From NCBI GenBank assembly GCA_947424995.1, contig CANDYO010000080.1:1-8843 (forward strand): DNA of 8,843 nt. The letters are read 5' to 3'. A program made the position numbers and the translations under genes. The notes beneath the pieces are model-generated. The model was not told the DNA's origin. It saw nothing but the letters and a program-made list of their open reading frames with translations, and ran no database searches. Shown here piece after piece: positions 1-5,788 of this stretch. The number at the start of each line of letters is the position of its first letter. The stretch's first letter is position 1. The DNA comes from Rickettsiales bacterium (lineage in GTDB: Bacteria > Pseudomonadota > Alphaproteobacteria > Rickettsiales > CANDYO01).

Positions 1-159
1 ATTTCTGCATCCAGTGTACCAAGCGCTGGGTATAAAATGGCCACAAAAATTTAAGCATATTGATACGATGTAGTGCCTCGCTGCATCAAAACTCTAGGAT
101 TTACAAGGGGTTAAGGCCAGCCCCATTCCAAAGTCAAGATGGGTTTGATATAAAACTCA
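1..159. other. Left-edge region, mostly non-coding; possible tail of an element outside the window
   Basis: This is the sequence downstream of the 884-aa gene. It holds no complete gene. On the plus strand a frame open from the window edge ends at TAG 71-73, and its last residues (HPVYQALGIKWPQKFKH) look protein-like, as in the C-terminus of a transposase or other gene. On the minus strand another frame is open from about position 93 to the edge. I cannot decide between them. A GC-rich imperfect hairpin lies at 107-124 (GGGG, 10 bases, CCCC), with no T-run after it on either strand, so it is at best a weak terminator. No convincing terminator for the upstream minus-strand gene pair was seen. 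Confidence 0.3.
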
Positions 160-2814
160 TTACAACCTCGTTTGTTCGTTTGCCACATTACTTTTAACGA
201 TATCAGCATAACTATGCCCCATTTTTCTTTTTTTCTCTCCTCCAACAGCATCTACCCAGGATCCTTTATTTACTTTTTTTTGGGTAGCAGACCTTTGATC
301 TTCAGGAAGCATATCATTTAACCGCTTTCGCTCAGATTTATTACTAAATTCTATAGATACCTCTCTTATTATAGTAGCTTGATATCCAATTGGTACAGCT
401 TGTAAAATTTTATTAGCATTTTCCCACCGTTGATCATGGCTCTCTCGATGGTTATTTATCGTAGCTATCATTGCCCCTTTTATAGCTCCTACAAAATAAA
501 AAATTTTATTCTCCGGTATAGCTTTAGTTATGTTAAAGCACCTAGTTGGCGCTGCTACAATAGCAGCAATAATTGGTTTGCTACATCTACTAATAAATAC
601 TGAGGTTTCAAGCGATGCAAAAAATTCTTTAAATTTTTGTGGATCATTATGGACGTAATCCATCGCTTTTTCTAAAGCTTTTGGCTTATTAAGCAAAGAT
701 TTATCATGATGTTCTATATAATCAACAACAACATGAACCATATTATCATTTTTCAAGAGATAATATCTTCTAAAATCATAACTATTCTCAAGTAGTTCAC
801 TCATAATTTCTGGATGAGCTTTGAGCATTTCTACTATAACTAATTTATGCCCTCCATCACTAGAGCGCATATATTTTGGTAATTTATGAGGATTTTTACC
901 GCTATTGATATGGAGCATAAAAGCATCCATACCTATGGGTATTTCGGTTATTTTATCTCTTGGATAACTACAAGTAGTTAATGCTTTTTTAGCATAACTA
1001 ATGATAGGATCACCAGCAGCATTAATAGGAAAAAACTCTCTATATTCCTTAACTATTGGATGGTCAGGATTAGCTAAGTTAACTTTTAAACGATCATGTA
1101 CTTTTACTCTAAGTTCAGGAGGAATTTTATTGGATGACTTCCAATCTGCAAGCCACCCTCCTACCCTCATTCTTTCTTCTGGCAAAGATTCTGCAACAAT
1201 CTGATTAATAATTTCCGGTACTTCTATATTTATACGTAGCTTCAACGTTTCTGCATTAACTATCTTAACATCAACATCTTGATGAAATACATTCAAATAA
1301 TATGCAAGTTTATTAATGGCTCCACCAGCACAAACATTCTCATCTATTCTACTACTATTATACTCATATAGTTCTGGCTTATCTGTACCATAATCAATAT
1401 TATAACCTCTTCTAATTGTATATAGTGTATCAATAAATTTAAACCATATTCTCTTTTTAAAAATATTTTGCTCTTCAATATTTTCTAATTCCGAAAATTT
1501 TACTTTAACTAATTGTCCAGTCTCATTTAATCGACTACCAACAATTATTTTACCTAGATCTTTGGTAGCTTTATAGCTAAGAGCTATCATTTCTTTAACA
1601 GTTAAACCATTTTCGTTTTGATCATTAACTGTAATATCTACATAATCATTACCCAAAAGCCCTCGCTGTACAACATCTTCTAGTAGAGCTGCAGCTGTTT
1701 CCACTTGAAAACGTCTAAAGCTTAAGATTTTGTGCATTTGTTCGCTATCAATATCAAGAAAAGCTTCTACTCCGTCAAGTAAATGAGCTGTATGCTCATA
1801 CAACTGAATATTATCATAGGCAATGATTTTAGCTATTTCTCTTCTTATCTCTGCTATAGTGTTCTTAGTTTTCTTTTTAACTTGTATATGATTAACTGAA
1901 ATAAAAATTGCTTTTTCTACTACTTGAATACCATAGTTAAAACGATTTGCTAATCTAACGAATGATTGATCTATTGTGGTATGAATAGAATCTTGGTGAG
2001 TGTCTATCGCTCCATCATTTATAGTAGTCCTAGTTGCAGCTATATTAGTCCTAATTTCATCTGCAGTTTTACCATCACCATTCATTAAGTTAACGTATGA
2101 TTCTGGTATATCCTTAGTAAAATTGTTAAATTGATCTAGATTCATTTTAGAAGCTATCAGATGTAAAAAGCTTGTCTGTTCATCAAAAAAGCTACATAAC
2201 TTAAATTTTTCCGCAAAACTAAAGTGAGTTGAACGTGGATTAAATTTTTTAGCCACTTCATGAATCATCCCTTGATCAATCATTTCGGTCATGCTTATTT
2301 CGTTACCATCTGCAAGTCTACTACCATAAGCTCGCTTTAATCCATTTAAAAACTCTTCTCTTATTGATGGTATTTCAAATTCTAGAGTTGTAAAACCATC
2401 TCCTCTAGTAATTGTTGGCTGGTAATCTTTGTTACCATAGTTTAATAATATAGTTCCATTTTCATTTCTAATGGGTATCGTTTTTCTTGAATATTGATCA
2501 TAAAAGAATGTTCTTCGATTAAGTCCTACTTTAAGTTCACCTGTGCACCCCATATCAATAGTCTGAGACATATCCAGATCAATTGCAGATCCCAATATAG
2601 TCTGTAAAGTTTGCGCCATAACTTGTGCTGGTGATAAATTTTCTAAAACTTGTCCTGGAACGGCTGGTCTTGCAAGCGAAGTAGATTTTATTGACTGAAT
2701 CACTTCTAATTGTTTACCAAGACTTAAATTATTGAATTCAGCTATTATAGAAAAATTAGAATTTTTTCTCCTACTATTACATTGGGTAATAAATTCTTCT
2801 ATATTTAACGTCAT
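160..2814 (-). CDS. Large hypothetical protein (884 aa), paralogue of the upstream 966-aa protein
   Basis: I do not recognise a named family. The protein aligns along its whole length with its upstream neighbour, so the two are tandem paralogues. There is no signal peptide or clear membrane segment. Seen in order: a conserved N-terminal module (about residues 51-92, with PGQ, LSP-x-Q and MGC-x-G); a degenerate ankyrin-like segment (about 214-255, SFLHL...NGDGKTADE); a region around 361-410 with RRFQ and NGLTVKEMIA; a central motif YTIRRGYN at 465-472 followed by C495-AGG-INKLAY; EYREFFPI at 590-597; two diverged helical repeat units (760-789 and 801-830); and a tail with SWVDAVGGEKKRK at 852-864, followed by SYADIV. 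Its ATG directly abuts the TAA of the upstream gene and has only a weak purine stretch (AGAG) as ribosome binding site, which points to translational coupling. A host-directed effector role is an inference only. The reading frame is certain; function is unknown. Confidence 0.93.
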   Translation of the reverse strand: MTLNIEEFITQCNSRRKNSNFSIIAEFNNLSLGKQLEVIQSIKSTSLARPAVPGQVLENLSPAQVMAQTLQTILGSAIDLDMSQTIDMGCTGELKVGLNRRTFFYDQYSRKTIPIRNENGTILLNYGNKDYQPTITRGDGFTTLEFEIPSIREEFLNGLKRAYGSRLADGNEISMTEMIDQGMIHEVAKKFNPRSTHFSFAEKFKLCSFFDEQTSFLHLIASKMNLDQFNNFTKDIPESYVNLMNGDGKTADEIRTNIAATRTTINDGAIDTHQDSIHTTIDQSFVRLANRFNYGIQVVEKAIFISVNHIQVKKKTKNTIAEIRREIAKIIAYDNIQLYEHTAHLLDGVEAFLDIDSEQMHKILSFRRFQVETAAALLEDVVQRGLLGNDYVDITVNDQNENGLTVKEMIALSYKATKDLGKIIVGSRLNETGQLVKVKFSELENIEEQNIFKKRIWFKFIDTLYTIRRGYNIDYGTDKPELYEYNSSRIDENVCAGGAINKLAYYLNVFHQDVDVKIVNAETLKLRINIEVPEIINQIVAESLPEERMRVGGWLADWKSSNKIPPELRVKVHDRLKVNLANPDHPIVKEYREFFPINAAGDPIISYAKKALTTCSYPRDKITEIPIGMDAFMLHINSGKNPHKLPKYMRSSDGGHKLVIVEMLKAHPEIMSELLENSYDFRRYYLLKNDNMVHVVVDYIEHHDKSLLNKPKALEKAMDYVHNDPQKFKEFFASLETSVFISRCSKPIIAAIVAAPTRCFNITKAIPENKIFYFVGAIKGAMIATINNHRESHDQRWENANKILQAVPIGYQATIIREVSIEFSNKSERKRLNDMLPEDQRSATQKKVNKGSWVDAVGGEKKRKMGHSYADIVKSNVANEQTRL
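325..537 (-). repeat. Two diverged 30-residue helical repeat units in the 884-aa protein
   Basis: Residues 760-789 and 801-830 match the repeat unit found four times in the paralogue, with the Ile at position 3, Ile/Val at 7 and Pro at 8 in the same register. The first unit shares KAIPE and FVG with the second unit of the paralogue. The units are separated by an 11-residue insertion, so the array is less regular than that of the neighbour. Confidence 0.5.
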
Positions 2815-5715
2815 TTATATATCTCTAGTATCTTGAAGCTTAGATGATGAGTTTAGATCTTTGTTTTCAGCTTTTCGTTTGCTTCCACCAACACGATTAA
2901 CCCATGATTGCTCAATTGTATTTTCACTGATAGACATATTTGCTGTATTTAACTGTTGTGATGGCGCTGATTTCTCAATTATAATTGGATGATATTGCTC
3001 TGGGATATATTTAAAACATTGAATTATTTCTTCTTCTAATTCATCTTCACTAAGATTCTTTGCCTTAATTACCGCGCTAATTGGTTCAATAAAAAGATCA
3101 AATTTATTTTTAGGAATAACTTCCATTATAAGGGCTAAATTCTCTGGATTATCTCTAATATATTCACTTATCATCTCTTGAAATACTGGAATTTTTTTAG
3201 CTGAAATAGATTTAGCTATTTTATAAAACTCAGCAGGTTGATCTTTTATTACTTCACCAATAATTCCTACAAAAAGATCTAACTCACTCTCTGGAATGGC
3301 CTTAATGATTGCTGGAATATATTTAGGATTAGCCTTTGCAATATAGTCAACCGCCGTAAGCATTGAGCTCACTCTCTCTTTAGGGATAGTTCTAATTATA
3401 GCTGGACATGAAGTAGGAAAATGAATAGCCATAGTACTAGCATAACCAGCACATGTAGCAAATTGCTCATTATCAAGTGAAGAAAAAAACTTTTTTAAGG
3501 CTGGAGTATATAACTTATATGAAATCGCTTCACTTAAAGCATTATCAAAATAATTTTTATTAGTTACTAATTCTGTTTTATAATGCTGTAAGTAAATATC
3601 CATTATGGAAGTCATTTTTCCATTAACTGTTATATACTCTTTTTCCAAACAATATTTTTTATCAAGCAATGTATGTATTATCTCTGGTCGCTGTTTAAAT
3701 AGCAGCTCTAATACCAGTTGGTAATCACCATTTTCACTGCGCATAAATTTAGGTAGTTTATTTAAATCTTTGTTACTTCTTATATATTCTACAAAGCTAT
3801 CTGCACTTAATGCTGTTTCAGCTATTTTCCCTTTAGGATAATTATATTCTTTTATAGCATCTCGAGTATGAGTAAGGATTGGATCACCATTCTTATCAAT
3901 AGGAAAGAATTCTCTATATTCTAAAATAATTGGATTATCTGCTTTTTTAAATTCTTCTATTAAATGATTATAAATCATTCCTTGCAGTTCTAATGGCATA
4001 ACATTAGATGCTTTCCAATCTGTTATCCATAATCCAGCTTTAATTTTATCTTCTTGAGTAATTTTTAATATTATCGGCTTAATGAGCGCTAAGAATTCTC
4101 GCTGCACTCGAAATTTAAATGTTTGCGGAGTAATAATTTTAATATCAACATATTCATGTATTCCATTTAGAGCATAAGCTAATTTGTTGATGGTTCCACC
4201 ACTACAAATATTATGATCAGTGTTTTCAGTAAACTCATATAGTTCTGGTTTATCTTCTTTATGATCAACATTATAACCTCTACGAATCGTATATAGAGCA
4301 TCAAAAAATTTTAATTTTACAGCTCTTAAAAAACTTTCTTTTTCTTGCTCCGTTTCTAATTCAGTGAATTTCTTTACTACTGATTTTCCTGTTTCATCTA
4401 TTTTATAACCAACTACTAATTTATCGTAATCAATAAGAGAACTGTAAGTAAACGCTATCATTTCCTTGATAGTTAAACCATTACTATTAGCAACATTAAC
4501 ATCATTGAAATACTTATATTGATTACCTGTATGCCCCTCATGTATAACATCTTCAATCAGATCTGCAGCAGTCTTTAATTGAAATCTCTTAAATTTAAGG
4601 ATTTTTTGCATTTGGGGGCTATCAACTGATAATCCTTTCTCTGCTTCAGTTAACAAAAGACTAATATAGTGTAATAATTTTTCATTATTATAGCCAATTA
4701 CTTTAGTCAACGACCCTTCTATATTTAGCATTATTTCATCAATTGAGGGCTTAATTCGTTGATGATCAACAACAATAGTTGTTGCCTTTTCTGCGGTAGA
4801 GATATTTAAAATATTCCCAGCTAATCTAACCAGTGATTGATCAACTGTTCTGTGAATTGCAGGTGTATGAGTATCTATTCCAGCATCATTGAAAATAATT
4901 TTATCACGAAACATATGCTTACGGATAGCAGCTACTTTTTCTGGTGAATTAGCTACCACATCAATCGCCCGTTTACCTTCATTATCAGTAAGATCTAGAT
5001 ATGAGCTTTTAGTATCTTTAAGAAAATTTTCAAGCTGAGCTACTGTCATTTTAGGTGCAGCTAAATGAAGAAAAGTAGTTTTACGATCAAAACTAGAACA
5101 TAGCTTAGCTTTATCAACAGTCGAAAAATTTTTTGAATCAGGAGTGATTGTTTTAGCAACCTCAAAAATCATTGCACGATCAATCATTTCGTCTCTAATA
5201 ACCTTACCAAGACCAACAAGTAGCTGATAATATGATTTATCTAAATTACTTAAAAATTCTTCTCTTATAGAAGGGACTTCAAAGCTTACAGCCACATAAC
5301 CATCTGCTTGAGTTAGATGAGCTTGATATTCCTTTCCTCCATGATGAACAAAGCATTTTCCATCAATATAATGAATAGGTACAAATCCACTTGAGTAAAC
5401 ATCAAAAAATTCTGATTCTTGAGATAGATTTTCTATAGTACCAGCACATCCCATCTGAACCGTTTGCACTGTATCTAATTGAGTATTATCTCCTAAAGCA
5501 AATTGTAAAGCGCGTACCATATTTTGCTCAGGAGATAAAGCAGCCAAAGCTTGACCAGGAATAGCTTGTTGAGTTATTGACGTTGACAGTATGGATTGCA
5601 GAATTGACTCTTGCTGGACTAAATTTAAACTATTAAATTCTTCTTTGATCAAAAAATTAGGATTCTTCCTTTTCTTATCACAAGCCATAACAAATTTTAT
5701 TAAATCTGACGGCAT
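2815..5715 (-). CDS. Large hypothetical protein (966 aa) with C-terminal 30-residue tandem repeats
   Basis: No family can be named with confidence. It is the first gene of a two-gene unit with its 884-aa paralogue. The start ATG is supported by a strong GGGGG-AG ribosome binding site five bases upstream. No signal peptide is seen. Order of regions: N-terminal module at about 51-92 (PGQ, LSPEQ, MGCAG); degenerate ankyrin-like segment at 213-254 (TTFLHLAA...DNEGKRAIDVV); KRFQ...NGLTIKEMIA at 376-421; central motif YTIRRGYN at 475-482 and C504-SGG-INKLAY; EYREFFPI at 599-606; a helical C-terminal region with four contiguous 30-residue repeats at 771-890, preceded by a weaker unit (about 738-770); and a hydrophilic tail with SWVNRVGGSKRK at 937-948. 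Ankyrin-like and alpha-helical repeats usually bind proteins, and the basic tail could be a nuclear localisation or secretion signal; both points are inference. The gene lies 73 bp downstream of acnA but behind a terminator, so it is probably not simply part of the acnA transcript. Confidence 0.94.
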   Translation of the reverse strand: MPSDLIKFVMACDKKRKNPNFLIKEEFNSLNLVQQESILQSILSTSITQQAIPGQALAALSPEQNMVRALQFALGDNTQLDTVQTVQMGCAGTIENLSQESEFFDVYSSGFVPIHYIDGKCFVHHGGKEYQAHLTQADGYVAVSFEVPSIREEFLSNLDKSYYQLLVGLGKVIRDEMIDRAMIFEVAKTITPDSKNFSTVDKAKLCSSFDRKTTFLHLAAPKMTVAQLENFLKDTKSSYLDLTDNEGKRAIDVVANSPEKVAAIRKHMFRDKIIFNDAGIDTHTPAIHRTVDQSLVRLAGNILNISTAEKATTIVVDHQRIKPSIDEIMLNIEGSLTKVIGYNNEKLLHYISLLLTEAEKGLSVDSPQMQKILKFKRFQLKTAADLIEDVIHEGHTGNQYKYFNDVNVANSNGLTIKEMIAFTYSSLIDYDKLVVGYKIDETGKSVVKKFTELETEQEKESFLRAVKLKFFDALYTIRRGYNVDHKEDKPELYEFTENTDHNICSGGTINKLAYALNGIHEYVDIKIITPQTFKFRVQREFLALIKPIILKITQEDKIKAGLWITDWKASNVMPLELQGMIYNHLIEEFKKADNPIILEYREFFPIDKNGDPILTHTRDAIKEYNYPKGKIAETALSADSFVEYIRSNKDLNKLPKFMRSENGDYQLVLELLFKQRPEIIHTLLDKKYCLEKEYITVNGKMTSIMDIYLQHYKTELVTNKNYFDNALSEAISYKLYTPALKKFFSSLDNEQFATCAGYASTMAIHFPTSCPAIIRTIPKERVSSMLTAVDYIAKANPKYIPAIIKAIPESELDLFVGIIGEVIKDQPAEFYKIAKSISAKKIPVFQEMISEYIRDNPENLALIMEVIPKNKFDLFIEPISAVIKAKNLSEDELEEEIIQCFKYIPEQYHPIIIEKSAPSQQLNTANMSISENTIEQSWVNRVGGSKRKAENKDLNSSSKLQDTRDI
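3046..3405 (-). repeat. Four tandem 90-bp units encoding 30-residue helical repeats
   Basis: Units are at 3316-3405, 3226-3315, 3136-3225 and 3046-3135 (residues 771-800, 801-830, 831-860, 861-890), with no gaps. Within each unit, positions 3 and 7 are Ile in all four; position 8 is Pro in three; positions 12, 15 and 19 are hydrophobic, with Phe at 15 in three; position 24 is Lys or Arg in all four; and position 27 is Pro in three. This pattern fits a two-helix repeat stacked into a solenoid. The units are well diverged in DNA, so this is an old repeat rather than a recent slippage product. A weaker unit precedes the array. Confidence 0.75.
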
Positions 5716-5718
5716 ATT

Positions 5719-5728
5719 CTCCCCCTTT
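5719..5728 (-). promoter_or_regulatory. Strong ribosome binding site of the 966-aa gene
   Basis: Read on the minus strand the site is AAAGGGGGAG, with the G-run five bases before ATG 5715. It fixes the start of the gene. It begins immediately after the T-tract of the acnA terminator, leaving no room for a promoter between the two. Confidence 0.8.
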
Positions 5729-5764
5729 AAAAAAAACGCTATCTTGCTCAGGGATAGCGTTTTT
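5729..5764 (-). terminator. Rho-independent terminator of acnA
   Basis: A perfect 12-bp inverted repeat (5732-5743 pairs with 5753-5764; core CGCTATC/GATAGCG) encloses a 9-base loop. On the minus strand the stem runs into eight consecutive T (5729-5736). It lies 24 bases after the acnA stop codon. The A/T-rich arms make it roughly symmetrical, so it might also act on plus-strand transcripts. Confidence 0.92.
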
Positions 5765-5788
5765 CCTTTATTTTAGAATTTTGCAGTA

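Noticed and set aside
107..124. GC-rich hairpin as terminator of the paralogous gene pair
   Set aside because: The stem has a mismatch when read on the minus strand and no T-run follows.
1001..1204. Plus-strand open frame inside the 884-aa gene
   Set aside because: Antisense to a conserved coding region, with no ribosome binding site; a shadow frame.
5591..5776. Plus-strand open frame across the start of the 966-aa gene and the terminator
   Set aside because: Antisense to the conserved N-terminus and reads through a terminator hairpin; no supporting signals.
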